Assembly: GCF_004153545.1 (NCBI RefSeq)
Contig: NZ_SDVA01000004.1
Coordinates: forward strand, 1-64,000
Direction of reading: 5' to 3'
DNA: 64,000 nucleotides
Source: Serinicoccus sediminis
Lineage (GTDB): Bacteria > Actinomycetota > Actinomycetes > Actinomycetales > Dermatophilaceae
Below are positions 46,689 to 55,741 of this stretch, piece after piece; the stretch's first letter is position 1, and each line of letters opens with the position of its first letter. The notes under the pieces were generated by a model. That model was given only the letters and a program-made list of their open reading frames with translations. It searched no databases and had not been told where the DNA came from. The position numbers and the translations under genes are program-made.

Positions 46689-47449
46689 CGCGGCAGGACG
46701 GTGGGCTGCTGCTCGAGCCATTCCTCGAAGGTGCGGCCGCCCACCAAGGCCTCCCGGCCGGCGAGCAACCGACCCTGGGACACGTCTCGCATGGCGCGCA
46801 GGATGGGGGGCACCCGCACCACGCGGGGCGTCCGGGCGCCCGAGTGCTCGGCGAGGAGACCGGTCAGGTCGCGCAGGTCGTAGACGGTCGGTCCGGCGAG
46901 GTCGCGGCCGCGACAGAAGCCCGTCGGCGCCGGACCCACGGCGTGCTCGGCCAGTCGGCGCGCTACCCACTCCACGTCGACCGGCTGGATGCGCATCGAA
47001 CCGATGCTGAAGGCTGCGCGGCCCAGGCGCAGCACCTGCGCGACGTAGGTGGCGAACGCGTGGAACTGGGTGGCCCGGACGACCGTGCCGGGCAGCCCCG
47101 AGGCCTGGAGCACCCGCTCCGCCTCGACCTTGGCCCGGTAGACGGGGATCGCGATGCGGTCGCAACCGACGATCGACACGGTCACGATGTGCGGGCGCGC
47201 CCCGGTGCGGGCGGCCGTCTCGGTCAGGTGGCGCAGTCCCTCGACCTCCACCCGCCTGACCCGCCGGTCCGAGCTCGCGGTGTGGACGACGGCCTCGGCC
47301 CCCTGGAGGGCCGCCCCGAGGCCGGCTCCCGTCACCAGGTCGACACCGGTGCGCCGTGAGCCGGCGACCACGTCGTGGCCCGCCGCGGACAGGGCGCGGA
47401 CCACGCGGGAACCGACGTCTCCCGCACCACCGGTGACCAGCACGCGCAC
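46667..47449 (-). CDS. atypical SDR, NAD(P)H-binding oxidoreductase
   Basis: A 260-residue protein with the nucleotide-binding motif VLVTGGAGDVGSRVVRAL at the N-terminus, followed by HTASSDRRVRRVEVEGLRHL and VYRAKVEAERVL (a YxxxK active-site-like pair), as in NmrA/atypical SDR proteins. The substrate is unknown. GTG 47449 follows CACGCT on the minus strand (47461-47456) by 6 bases, in leaderless geometry. The C-terminus ends inside the convergent antiporter gene. Confidence 0.8.
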   Translation of the reverse strand: MRVLVTGGAGDVGSRVVRALSAAGHDVVAGSRRTGVDLVTGAGLGAALQGAEAVVHTASSDRRVRRVEVEGLRHLTETAARTGARPHIVTVSIVGCDRIAIPVYRAKVEAERVLQASGLPGTVVRATQFHAFATYVAQVLRLGRAAFSIGSMRIQPVDVEWVARRLAEHAVGPAPTGFCRGRDLAGPTVYDLRDLTGLLAEHSGARTPRVVRVPPILRAMRDVSQGRLLAGREALVGGRTFEEWLEQQPTVLPRQRRVPG

Positions 47450-47498
47450 CCCGCCAGCGTGCCACGCCGTGGTGGTCGGCGCACCCTCACGGCCAGGG

Positions 47499-48155
47499 TC
47501 AGTCGCGGGTCACGCGCAGCACCCGGAACCCCTTGCTGCTGGCCTCGCGGGTCACCTGGACCGGCCCCATGGCTCCCGGCAGGGTCGAGGAGAGCCACGT
47601 CTGCAACGAGTCCGCGCCGAGGTTCTTCTGGACGACGAGGTATGCCGCGGCGTCGGCGTGGTCGGCGAGCCGCGGCAGCCAGCGCAGCAGCATCTCGTGC
47701 AGCGCCTCCTTGCCGACCCGGATCGGGGGGTTGGACCAGAGGAGGTCGAGGCGCACCTCGGGCGGGACGTCGTCCGGGCGGTCCACCCGGATGCCGTCGC
47801 ACCCCAGGGCCGCGGCGTTGCGACGGGTGAGGTCCAGCGCGCGCTCGTTGACGTCCACCGCGTGCACGGTCGCCCCGGGCGCCTCGAGCGCCAGGGTCAG
47901 GGCCAGCGGGCCCCAGCCGCAGCCCAGGTCCAGGAAGGTCCCCTGCGCGGGCGGCGGGGGTGCCTCCTCGAGCAGCACGCGGGTGCCCCGGTCGATGCCG
48001 TCGGGGGAGAAGATCCCCGCGGCCGTGGCGACCTCGACCTGACGTCCGGCCAGCCGGACCGGCATCTGCCGCAGCGCGTCGGCCGAGGCCGGCCGTGCGG
48101 AGAAGTAGTGGTCGGCCGGCTGCGCGGAGCCCGGCCCGTCGCTGTCCTCGCTCAT
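47499..48155 (-). CDS. class I SAM-dependent methyltransferase, RsmC/RlmG-like
   Basis: A 218-residue methyltransferase with motif I FLDLGCGWGPLALTLA (about residues 73-88), VHAVDVNERALDLTRRNAA and motif IV LLWSNPPIRVG. The NPP tetrapeptide form and the preceding FSPDGIDRGTRVLLE are typical of the RsmC/RlmG branch that methylates guanine in rRNA. The N-terminal pseudo-domain of E. coli RsmC is missing, as in many actinobacterial members. ATG 48155 is the first conserved start. It is divergent from hflX by 120 bp. Confidence 0.85.
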   Translation of the reverse strand: MSEDSDGPGSAQPADHYFSARPASADALRQMPVRLAGRQVEVATAAGIFSPDGIDRGTRVLLEEAPPPPAQGTFLDLGCGWGPLALTLALEAPGATVHAVDVNERALDLTRRNAAALGCDGIRVDRPDDVPPEVRLDLLWSNPPIRVGKEALHEMLLRWLPRLADHADAAAYLVVQKNLGADSLQTWLSSTLPGAMGPVQVTREASSKGFRVLRVTRD

Positions 48156-48275
48156 CGGTGGCCAGTCTTCCACGGGAGCGGGAGGCAACAAATCGGTGGC
48201 CCGCGGCGTTGACACGGTGAGAGGCTGGCGGGGAGCCGGCCGCAGGCATACCGTCTGCACGACCCGAAGGAGACC

Positions 48276-49814
48276 ATGACCGCACCACGCACCGACCCGA
48301 CCGGCACCGAGGGTGGCCGCCTGCTCGACCGCCGCGCCGAGGCGCTGATCGACGACGACGCGATCGACCTGCGCGAGGGCGACTGGGGCACGTGGGGCGA
48401 GTCCGAGGAGACCGACCGCGCCGACCAGGACCGGGACGGCGACCAGTTGGACCGGGAGGAGCGCGCCGCGCTGCGCCGGGTCGCCGGTCTGTCCACCGAG
48501 CTCGAGGACGTCACCGAGGTCGAGTACCGCCAGCTGCGCCTCGAGCGGGTCGTCCTCGCGAGCGTGTGGGAGGACAACGGCCAGACGACCCTCGAGGACG
48601 CGGAGAACTCGCTGCGCGAGCTCGCGGCGCTGGCCGAGACCGCCGGCTCGACCGTGCTCGACGGCGTCATCCAGCGGCGGCAGAAGCCGGACCCCGCGAC
48701 GTACCTGGGCAGCGGCAAGGCCGCGCAGCTGCGGGAGATCGTGGCCGCGGAGGGCGCCGACACCGTCGTGTGCGACGGCGAGCTCGGCCCGTCCCAGCGG
48801 CGCGCGCTGGAGGACGTCGTCAAGGTGAAGGTCATCGACCGCACCGCGCTGATCCTCGACATCTTCGCGCAGCACGCCAAGAGCAAGGAGGGCCGCGCCC
48901 AGGTCGAGCTGGCCCAGCTGCAGTACCTCCTGCCGCGCCTGCGCGGCTGGGGCGAGTCGATGTCCCGCCAGGCCGGTGGCCGGGTGGCCGGCGGTGAGGG
49001 CATCGGCTCCCGCGGCCCCGGTGAGACCAAGATCGAGCTGGACCGTCGGCGGATCAACACCCGCATCGCCCGGCTCCGCCGGGAGATCACGGCGATGAAG
49101 ACCGTCCGCGACACCAAGCGCTCCTCGCGGCGCAGCCACCGGGTCCCGAGCGTGGCCATCGTGGGCTACACCAACGCCGGCAAGTCCTCGCTGCTCAACC
49201 GGCTGACCGGGGCGGGAGTCCTGGTGCAGAACCAGCTCTTCGCGACCCTGGACCCGACGGTCCGGCGCACCGAGAGCGAGGAGGGCCGCACCTATACCCT
49301 GTCCGACACCGTCGGCTTCGTGAAGCGGCTGCCCCACCAGCTCGTCGAGGCCTTCCGGTCCACCCTGGAGGAGGCGGCGGACGCCGACGTGCTGCTCCAC
49401 GTCGTCGACGGCTCGCACCCGGACCCCGAGGGGCAGGTCGACGCGGTGCACGCCGTGCTCGCGGAGATCGACGAGGGCTCGGCCCTCAAGATCCCCGAGA
49501 TCGTGGCGGTCAACAAGGCCGACCTCGCCGACCCCGAGGTCCTCGACCGGCTGCGCCGTGCCTACCCGCGGGTGGTCGTCGTCTCGGCCAAGACCGGCGA
49601 CGGGGTCCCCGAGCTGCTCGAGGCGGTCGAGGCCGCGCTGCCCCGGCCGGAGATCCTCGTCGACGTGCTGCTGCCCTACGACCGCGGCGACCTGGTCGCC
49701 CGGCTCTACGACGAGGGCGAGATCCTCACCGAGGAGCACACCGCAGAGGGCACCCGCGTGGAGGCCAAGGTCGACCCCGACCTGCACGGCCAGCTGAGCG
49801 GCTACGCCGTCTGA
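48276..49814 (+). CDS. hflX: GTPase HflX
   Basis: A 512-residue ribosome-associated GTPase that rescues or splits stalled ribosomes under stress. An acidic N-terminal extension of about 70 residues precedes the HflX domain (YLGSGKAAQLREIV) and the glycine-rich GGEGIGSRGPGETKIELDRRR. The G domain has VGYTNAGKSSLLNRLTG, DTVGFVKRLPHQLVEAFRST and NKAD. ATG 48276 has AAGGAGA before it. TACCGT (48248-48253) is a candidate -10 with a short leader. Confidence 0.95.
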   Translation: MTAPRTDPTGTEGGRLLDRRAEALIDDDAIDLREGDWGTWGESEETDRADQDRDGDQLDREERAALRRVAGLSTELEDVTEVEYRQLRLERVVLASVWEDNGQTTLEDAENSLRELAALAETAGSTVLDGVIQRRQKPDPATYLGSGKAAQLREIVAAEGADTVVCDGELGPSQRRALEDVVKVKVIDRTALILDIFAQHAKSKEGRAQVELAQLQYLLPRLRGWGESMSRQAGGRVAGGEGIGSRGPGETKIELDRRRINTRIARLRREITAMKTVRDTKRSSRRSHRVPSVAIVGYTNAGKSSLLNRLTGAGVLVQNQLFATLDPTVRRTESEEGRTYTLSDTVGFVKRLPHQLVEAFRSTLEEAADADVLLHVVDGSHPDPEGQVDAVHAVLAEIDEGSALKIPEIVAVNKADLADPEVLDRLRRAYPRVVVVSAKTGDGVPELLEAVEAALPRPEILVDVLLPYDRGDLVARLYDEGEILTEEHTAEGTRVEAKVDPDLHGQLSGYAV

Positions 49815-49817
49815 GGC

Positions 49818-50732
49818 TCACCCGGCCAGCTCGACCACCTCGTCGGCGCAGCCCCAGCTGAGCGTCACCCCGGCGCCACCGTGGCCGTAGCAGTGCACGA
49901 CGTCCCCGACGCGCTCGACGCGCACGGCCGGGCGCACCGGCCGCAGCCCGACGGCGTGCCGCAGCACCCGCGCCCCGGCCAGGGACGGCACCAGCCGGCG
50001 GGCCCGCTGCACGATGTCGCGCGCCGTGGCGGGTGAGGGCGTGAGGTCGTGCTGGCCCTCCTGGTCGGTGCCGCCGAGCACGACGTCCCGGCCGCGGGGC
50101 ACGACGTAGGTCGGGCCGCCGGGGTGGCCGGGGTCCAGCCACCACTCCTCCAGACCCACCTGCTCGACGACCACCACCTGGCCGCGGACCGGGGTCACGG
50201 CCGGGTCGTCCGCCAGCTCGTGCGCGCCCAGGCCGGAGGCGTTGACGACGAGGTCCGCGCCCTCGCCCCGGGGCAGCCGGTCCAGGCGGGCGTGGACGAG
50301 GGTGCCACCGAGCTCCTCGACGCGCCGCACCAGCCAGGGCAGGTAGACCCCCATCTCGGCGACCGGGGCGGTGAACCGCCAGCCACCGGCATACCCCGGC
50401 AGCGCGGTGGCCCGCGCGAGGTCGGGCACGGCGGCGGCCCACCACGGGTCCGGCTGCGGCTCGCGCACCAGCTCGGTCCCGACGCGCATCCGGACCCCCG
50501 TGCCCGGGTCGCCGGCGAGCTCGGCGAGGGCCGTGTAGGTGCGGGCGGACCAGGCGGTGACGAGGTCCTGGGGCAGAGCGCGGTAGGGGTACCACAGGGC
50601 CGCCGCGACGGCCGACGTCGTCCCCTCCGGCCGGTCCGCGGCGACCACGCTCACCCCGTGGCCCGCCTCCAGCAGCCGCACCGCGCAGCTGAGCCCGACC
50701 ACCCCGGCCCCGACCACGATCACCCGTCCCAC
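49818..50732 (-). CDS. FAD-dependent D-amino acid oxidase-like protein
   Basis: A 304-residue protein with an N-terminal FAD fold (VIVVGAGVVGLSCAVRLLEA) and a C-terminal VVHCYGHGGAGVTLSWGCA. The latter follows the D-amino-acid oxidase signature except for Cys in place of the usual Asn/His/Ala after the active-region histidine. Substrate arginine-like and tyrosine positions cannot be confirmed by eye; glycine or D-aspartate oxidases remain possible. GTG 50732 follows CACACT on the minus strand (50744-50739) by 6 bases. It is convergent with hflX. Confidence 0.78.
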   Translation of the reverse strand: MGRVIVVGAGVVGLSCAVRLLEAGHGVSVVAADRPEGTTSAVAAALWYPYRALPQDLVTAWSARTYTALAELAGDPGTGVRMRVGTELVREPQPDPWWAAAVPDLARATALPGYAGGWRFTAPVAEMGVYLPWLVRRVEELGGTLVHARLDRLPRGEGADLVVNASGLGAHELADDPAVTPVRGQVVVVEQVGLEEWWLDPGHPGGPTYVVPRGRDVVLGGTDQEGQHDLTPSPATARDIVQRARRLVPSLAGARVLRHAVGLRPVRPAVRVERVGDVVHCYGHGGAGVTLSWGCADEVVELAG

Positions 50733-50787
50733 CGGCCCAGTGTGGCACCCGCCGGCGCCGGTGCGCCCGGCGCCCGGGCGGCCCGGG

Positions 50788-51477
50788 TCAGCCGTCGAAG
50801 CCGTCCGAGCCGAGGTCGGAAGCGTCCTCGGCGACCGCCAGCACGACCCGGGCCGCGACCGCGTCCGGCTCCAGGCCGTCGGGCAGCCGCGGGGCCTGGC
50901 CGTGGATGGCCCGGTCGACCAGGCCGGTCTCGGTGTGCGGCGGCCGGACGTCGAGCACCCGCACCTTGGCGCGGCGCAGCTCGCTCGCCAGGGCACGGTC
51001 CAGGGCGGTGAGCGCGGCCTTGCTCGCCGAGTAGGCGCCCATGCCTGCCATCGGCCGCTCGGCCAGGACCGCGCTGAGGTTGACGACGAAGCCCTGCGAC
51101 TCCTGCAGCAGCGGCAGCAGCCGGCGCAGCAGGAAGGCCGGGCCGATGACGTTGGTCGCGAAGACCTCCTCGATGACCTCGTCGGGGGTGTCCACCAGGG
51201 CGCCGAACGCCGCGACCCCCGCGGCGTTGACGACGCCGTCCAGCCCACCGAGGTGCTCGCGGGCGGCCTCGGCGACGAGGTCGCCGGCGCCCGCGTCGAC
51301 GAGGTCGGCCACGACGACCGGCGCGTCCGGTCCGGCGTCCCGCACGCGCTGCTCGTCGCGCCCGACGAGCAGCAGGCGCGCGCCCTGGTCGGCGAGCTGG
51401 TGGGCGATGCGCGACCCGAGGGCGCCACTGGCGCCCACGACGGCCACGCGCAGGTCGAAGAGGTCTCGCTGCGGCAT
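50788..51477 (-). CDS. SDR-family oxidoreductase
   Basis: A 229-residue classical short-chain dehydrogenase: cofactor loop VVGASGALGSRIAHQLADQG, NAAGVAAFG, catalytic serine in VVNLSAVLAERP and YSASKAALTALDRALASELR with the YxxxK pair. The substrate is unknown. ATG 51477 lies 6 bases after TAGGTT (51489-51484, minus strand), so the mRNA is probably leaderless. It is divergent from the glucosidase gene and 55 bp upstream of the D-amino acid oxidase-like gene on the same strand. Confidence 0.85.
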   Translation of the reverse strand: MPQRDLFDLRVAVVGASGALGSRIAHQLADQGARLLLVGRDEQRVRDAGPDAPVVVADLVDAGAGDLVAEAAREHLGGLDGVVNAAGVAAFGALVDTPDEVIEEVFATNVIGPAFLLRRLLPLLQESQGFVVNLSAVLAERPMAGMGAYSASKAALTALDRALASELRRAKVRVLDVRPPHTETGLVDRAIHGQAPRLPDGLEPDAVAARVVLAVAEDASDLGSDGFDG

Positions 51478-51566
51478 ACCGTCAACCTAGACGGGCGCGC
51501 GCCCGGCGTCCTGTCGGCGCCCGGTCCGGGACGCCGGGGGCCGGACGGTGTGTCACGCTGCTGGGC

Positions 51567-54260
51567 GTGAGCACCGCTGAGCACGACCGCCTCGCCGACT
51601 CCGCCGACTCGCGCGCCCCGTGGCGCCGGTGGGGGCCCTACGTCTCGGCCCGGCAGTGGGGCACGGTGCGCGAGGACTACAGCGCCGACGGGGACGCGTG
51701 GGGCTCCTTCCCGTTCGACCACAGCCACCTGCGCGCCTACCGCTGGGGCGAGGACGGACTGGCGGGGGTGTGCGACGTGGACGGCTTCCTCAACCTGGGC
51801 CTGGCGCTGTGGAACGGCCAGGACGACCGGCTCAAGGAGCGCCTCTTCGGGCTGACCAACCCGCAGGGCAACCACGGCGAGGACGTCAAGGAGTACTGGT
51901 GGGCGCTGGAGGGCACCCCGACGCACAGCTACGCCTCCTGGCTCTACCGCTACCCCCACGCGGCGTTCCCCTACGCCGAGCTGGTGCGCGTCAACGGCGA
52001 GCGCGGCGTGCACGAGGAGGAGTACGAGCTCGCCGACACCGGTCTGCTGGCCGACGACCGCTTCTTCGACGTCCGGGTCACCCACGCCAAGGCCGGGCCC
52101 GACGACCTGTGCGTCGAGGTCACCGCGACGAACCACGGCCCGCAGGCCGCGCCGCTGCACCTCGTGCCGCAGCTGTGGTTCCGCAACACCTGGTCGTGGG
52201 GCCTGGACGACCGCCGGCCGCGCTTGTGGGCCGGCGAGCAGGGCGAGGGGTATGCCGAGGTGCTGGCCGAGCACCACGCGCTCGGCCGGGTGCGGCTGGC
52301 CGCCGAGGGCGGCGCGGGGCTGGAGGGGGTGGCGCCGGCCCTCGTCTTCTGCGACAACGACACCCACCTGGCCGCGCTCTACGGCGAGGAGGCGGCCCGG
52401 GGGCGGGGCGCGGCCCACCCCAAGGACGCGGTGGGCCGCGCCGTCGTCCACGGGCAGACGGACGCGGGCAACCCGGACCGCACCGGCACCAAGGTCGGCC
52501 TGTGGTGGGCGGTCGGGGAGGTGGCGCCGGGGGCGAGCGTCAGCGTGCGGCTGCGGCTCACCGCGGAGGGGACCGGCGAGCAGACCCCTGACGGCCCCTC
52601 GCCGGCGGTCGGCTTCGAGGAGGTGCTGGCCGCCCGGGCCCGCGAGTGCGAGGAGTTCTACGCCGCGGTGCTGCCCGACGGGACGAGCGGGCAGGACGCC
52701 CTGATCGCGCGCCGGGCCTTCGCCGGGCTGCAGTGGGGCAAGCAGCTCTACCTCTACGACGTGCCGCGCTGGATCGAGGGCGACCCGGGCCAGCCGCCCC
52801 CGCCGCCGGGACGGCATACCCGGCAGACGGGGCGCAACACCCGCTGGCGGCACGTCAACCTCGCCGAGGTCATCTCGATGCCCGACGAGTGGGAGTATCC
52901 GTGGTTCGCCACCTGGGACCTGGCCTTCCACTGTGTCGCGCTCGCGCACGTCGACCCGTTCTTCGCCAAGTGGCAGCTGCTGCTCATGTGCCGCGAGTGG
53001 GTGATGAACCCGAACGGCCAGCTGGCGGCCTACGAGTGGAACTTCTCCGACGTCAACCCGCCGGTGCACCCGTGGGCGGCGTGGCAGGTCTACAGCATCG
53101 ACGGCGGGCGGGACCGGGACTTCCTCGAGCGGGTCGTGCTGAAGATGCTGCTGAACTTCCCGTGGTGGGTGAACCGCAAGGACTCCGAGGGCTCGGACGT
53201 CTTCGAGGGCGGCTTCCTCGGGATGGACAACGTGGGGCTCTTCGACCGCAGCGAGACGCTGCCGGGCGGGCAGCGGCTGGAGCAGGCGGACGCGACGGCG
53301 TGGATGGGCATGTTCTGCCTCAAGATGCTCCGGATGTCGGCCGAGCTGGCGCGGGAGGACGGGGCCTGGGACGAGGTGTCGACGAAGTTCCTCGTGCACT
53401 TCCTGTCGATCGCCGAGGCGCTGGACGACTTCGGCACCCACCACACCTCGTTGTGGGACCCCGTGGACGAGTTCTTCCACGACGTCCTCGTCGACGAGGA
53501 CGGCACCGCGCACCGGATGCCGGTGCGCTCGATGGTGGGGCTGCTGCCGCTCACCGGCATCTCGATCGTGCCCGACTGGGTGGCCACCGAGCTCCCGGAC
53601 CTCACCGACTTCTTCCAGGGGTGGACCGAGCGGCGGCCCGAGCTCGCGGACGCGCTCATCCACACCAACCATCGGGGGTATGCCCGGCGCACCCTCTCGC
53701 TGGTGTCCCGCGACCAGTGGTCGGCGCTGCTGCGGCCGCTGCTCGACGAGAGGGAGTTCCTCTCCCCGTATGGCGTCCGGTCGCTGTCGGCGGCGCACCG
53801 CGACGGGGTCGGCGCGCACGTGGACGGCGCCGACCTCTCGCTGCGCTACGTGCCGGGGGAGTCCGACTCGGGGATGTTCGGCGGCAACTCCAACTGGCGC
53901 GGGCCGGTCTGGATGCCGGTCAACGCGCTGCTGCTGGACGCCCTGCGGATCTACGGCCGGGGTGCGGGTGCCGGGGTGGAGGTGGAGTACCCCACCGGCT
54001 CGGGGCGCACGCGGGACATGCCGCAGGTCGCGCACGAGATCGAGGAGCGGCTCGTGTCGCTGTTCCGGCCGGGGCCCGACGGCCGCCGCCCGGGGACCCC
54101 GCGGCACCACCCGCGCGGGCCGCTGTGGGACGCCCACCCGACCTTCAGCGAGTACTTCCACGGCGACGACGGCCGCGGGCTCGGCGCGTCGCACCAGACC
54201 GGGTGGACCGCCCTCGTGGCGCACTTCATCTGCGCGCCGGACGGCATACCGAACCGCTAG
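51567..54260 (+). CDS. GH63/MGH1-type glucosidase-like protein
   Basis: An 897-residue protein with the features of actinobacterial glucosidases related to mannosyl-oligosaccharide glucosidase: N-terminal WGPYVSARQWGTVREDYSADG and SFPFDHSHLRAYRWGEDGL, a central EWEYPWFATWDLAFHCVALA, and VQ-like YEWNFSDVNPPVHPWAAW with candidate acid residues, then GMFGGNSNWRGPVWMPVNAL near the C-terminus. No signal peptide is visible, so it is probably cytoplasmic. GTG 51567 follows CACGCT (51554-51559) by 7 bases. No sugar transporter or regulator is adjacent. Confidence 0.8.
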   Translation: MSTAEHDRLADSADSRAPWRRWGPYVSARQWGTVREDYSADGDAWGSFPFDHSHLRAYRWGEDGLAGVCDVDGFLNLGLALWNGQDDRLKERLFGLTNPQGNHGEDVKEYWWALEGTPTHSYASWLYRYPHAAFPYAELVRVNGERGVHEEEYELADTGLLADDRFFDVRVTHAKAGPDDLCVEVTATNHGPQAAPLHLVPQLWFRNTWSWGLDDRRPRLWAGEQGEGYAEVLAEHHALGRVRLAAEGGAGLEGVAPALVFCDNDTHLAALYGEEAARGRGAAHPKDAVGRAVVHGQTDAGNPDRTGTKVGLWWAVGEVAPGASVSVRLRLTAEGTGEQTPDGPSPAVGFEEVLAARARECEEFYAAVLPDGTSGQDALIARRAFAGLQWGKQLYLYDVPRWIEGDPGQPPPPPGRHTRQTGRNTRWRHVNLAEVISMPDEWEYPWFATWDLAFHCVALAHVDPFFAKWQLLLMCREWVMNPNGQLAAYEWNFSDVNPPVHPWAAWQVYSIDGGRDRDFLERVVLKMLLNFPWWVNRKDSEGSDVFEGGFLGMDNVGLFDRSETLPGGQRLEQADATAWMGMFCLKMLRMSAELAREDGAWDEVSTKFLVHFLSIAEALDDFGTHHTSLWDPVDEFFHDVLVDEDGTAHRMPVRSMVGLLPLTGISIVPDWVATELPDLTDFFQGWTERRPELADALIHTNHRGYARRTLSLVSRDQWSALLRPLLDEREFLSPYGVRSLSAAHRDGVGAHVDGADLSLRYVPGESDSGMFGGNSNWRGPVWMPVNALLLDALRIYGRGAGAGVEVEYPTGSGRTRDMPQVAHEIEERLVSLFRPGPDGRRPGTPRHHPRGPLWDAHPTFSEYFHGDDGRGLGASHQTGWTALVAHFICAPDGIPNR

Positions 54261-54264
54261 CGGC

Positions 54265-54843
54265 TCAGCGGAACCGGTCGGCCGCCTCCTGGACCGCGGC
54301 GACGTGGGCGGCCCAGTCGGTGTCCATGTCGAGGTTGAGCAGGTCGGGGCGGGCGCCGACGCGGCCGTCGAGCCCCTCGCGCAGGATGTCCAGCTGCCCG
54401 GCGTGCCGGTGCGTCTCGGTCGTGAGGTGCACGAGCACGGTGTGCAACGTCGGGTGGCGACGCTCCTGCGGCCACCACGGCACGGTCCCCGGGGCGTCCA
54501 GCTCCAGGGGGGCCACCGTCTCGTCCGACCACGCCGCCGCGCGACGGTAGTGGTCCAGGATCTGGCGCATGCTCAGGTCAGGGTCCGCCACGAGGTCGGC
54601 GTCGGGGTCGGTCGCGGGGTCGTCGAGGTCCCAGGGCTCGGGCTCGGGGAACGGGCGGCCGAAGCAGGCCCCCAGGTAGCCGCAGTCCACCCAGGCCAGG
54701 TGCGTCACGATCCCCAGCATGCTCGTGCCGGTCGGGGTGAGGGGCCGGCGGGCGTCGTGCTCGCCCAGCCCCTCGACCTTCCACACCACCGCGTCCCGGC
54801 CCGCCTGCAGGTAGCGCAGCAGGGTGTCCTTGGCCGGGTCCAT
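54265..54843 (-). CDS. DinB/DUF664 family protein
   Basis: A 192-residue four-helix-bundle protein beginning MDPAKDTLLRYLQAGRDAVVWK, with the histidine-bearing MLGIVTHLAWVDCGYLG and LVHLTTETHRHAGQLDILRE. The spaced histidines match the DinB metal site; such proteins include bacillithiol/mycothiol-dependent transferases, though the activity here is unknown. ATG 54843 lies 6 bases after TAGGTT on the minus strand (54855-54850); the GTG one codon earlier would be too close. It is divergent from fdhD. Confidence 0.8.
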   Translation of the reverse strand: MDPAKDTLLRYLQAGRDAVVWKVEGLGEHDARRPLTPTGTSMLGIVTHLAWVDCGYLGACFGRPFPEPEPWDLDDPATDPDADLVADPDLSMRQILDHYRRAAAWSDETVAPLELDAPGTVPWWPQERRHPTLHTVLVHLTTETHRHAGQLDILREGLDGRVGARPDLLNLDMDTDWAAHVAAVQEAADRFR

Positions 54844-54849
54844 CACCCG

Positions 54850-54866
54850 AACCTAGGGGATACCGT
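54850..54866. promoter_or_regulatory. back-to-back leaderless -10 elements of the DinB-like gene and fdhD
   Basis: The reverse TAGGTT (54855-54850) and the forward TACCGT (54861-54866) are separated by five base pairs. Each ends 6 bases from its own ATG, and only 29 bp separate the two start codons. RNA polymerase could occupy only one at a time. Confidence 0.5.
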
Positions 54867-54872
54867 GGGGGT

Positions 54873-55724
54873 ATGGCGAGGGTCACCCAGCGTCGGCGGG
54901 TACGCCGCCTCACGGCCGAGGGGGCGGTGCGGGAGCGGGCCGACGTGCTCGCCGGGGAGGAGCCGCTGGAGGTCCGCGTGGACGGCCGGTCGTTCTCGGT
55001 GACCATGCGCACCCCGGGGCACGACTTCGACCTGGCGGTGGGTTTCCTGCACGGCGAAGGGGTCGTGACCTCGTGGGACGACGTCGCGGCGATCGACTAC
55101 CGGTCCGGGATCGGCGCGGACGGCCTGCGGGACTACAACATCGTCGATGTGCGGCTGGCCGAGGGGGTGGCCCCGCCCGACCCCTCCTTGGAGCGTCACG
55201 TCTACACCTCGTCCTCCTGCGGCGTCTGCGGCACCGCCTCCATCGAGTCGGTGCGCCGCAACGGGATCCACGACCCCGGCGCGGACGGCGCACGGCTGCG
55301 GCTGGCCGACCTGCTCGCCCTGCCGGACCGGCTCCGGGAGGCGCAGGCCGTCTTCGACCGCACCGGGGGGGTGCACGCCGCCGGGCTGTTCGTGCCGGCG
55401 GACGACGGGGAGGGTCTGGGGCTGGCCTGCCTGCGGGAGGACGTCGGTCGGCACAACGCCGTCGACAAGGTCGTCGGGTGGGCGCTGCGCGAGCGGGGTA
55501 TGCCGCTCGCCGGCTCGGTCCTGCAGGTCTCCGGCCGGGCGTCCTTCGAGCTGGTGCAGAAGGCCGCGCTCGCCGGGGTCCCCGTGCTCTCCGCCGTCTC
55601 CGCGCCCTCGTCGCTGGCGGTGGACCTCGCCGACGAGGTGGGCCTGACCGTCATCGGCTTCAACCGCGGGCAGAGCCTCAACGTCTACACCCGCGGCGAG
55701 CGCGTCCTGGCCCCCGAGGGCTGA
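54873..55724 (+). CDS. fdhD: formate dehydrogenase accessory sulfurtransferase FdhD
   Basis: A 283-residue protein that passes sulfur to the molybdenum cofactor of formate dehydrogenase. TMRTPGHDFDLAVGFLHGEG (about residues 48-67), the cysteine motif SSSCGVCGTASIE and REDVGRHNAVDKVVG are family signatures. ATG 54873 lies 6 bases after TACCGT, in leaderless geometry. No formate dehydrogenase or molybdopterin gene is in the window, so its target is encoded elsewhere. Confidence 0.93.
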   Translation: MARVTQRRRVRRLTAEGAVRERADVLAGEEPLEVRVDGRSFSVTMRTPGHDFDLAVGFLHGEGVVTSWDDVAAIDYRSGIGADGLRDYNIVDVRLAEGVAPPDPSLERHVYTSSSCGVCGTASIESVRRNGIHDPGADGARLRLADLLALPDRLREAQAVFDRTGGVHAAGLFVPADDGEGLGLACLREDVGRHNAVDKVVGWALRERGMPLAGSVLQVSGRASFELVQKAALAGVPVLSAVSAPSSLAVDLADEVGLTVIGFNRGQSLNVYTRGERVLAPEG

Positions 55725-55741
55725 GCCTGCCCGCGCACCCA

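Noticed and set aside
50733-54224. Minus-strand open frame running through the SDR and glucosidase genes
   Set aside because: Antisense shadow; the real minus-strand gene in this frame starts at 50732.
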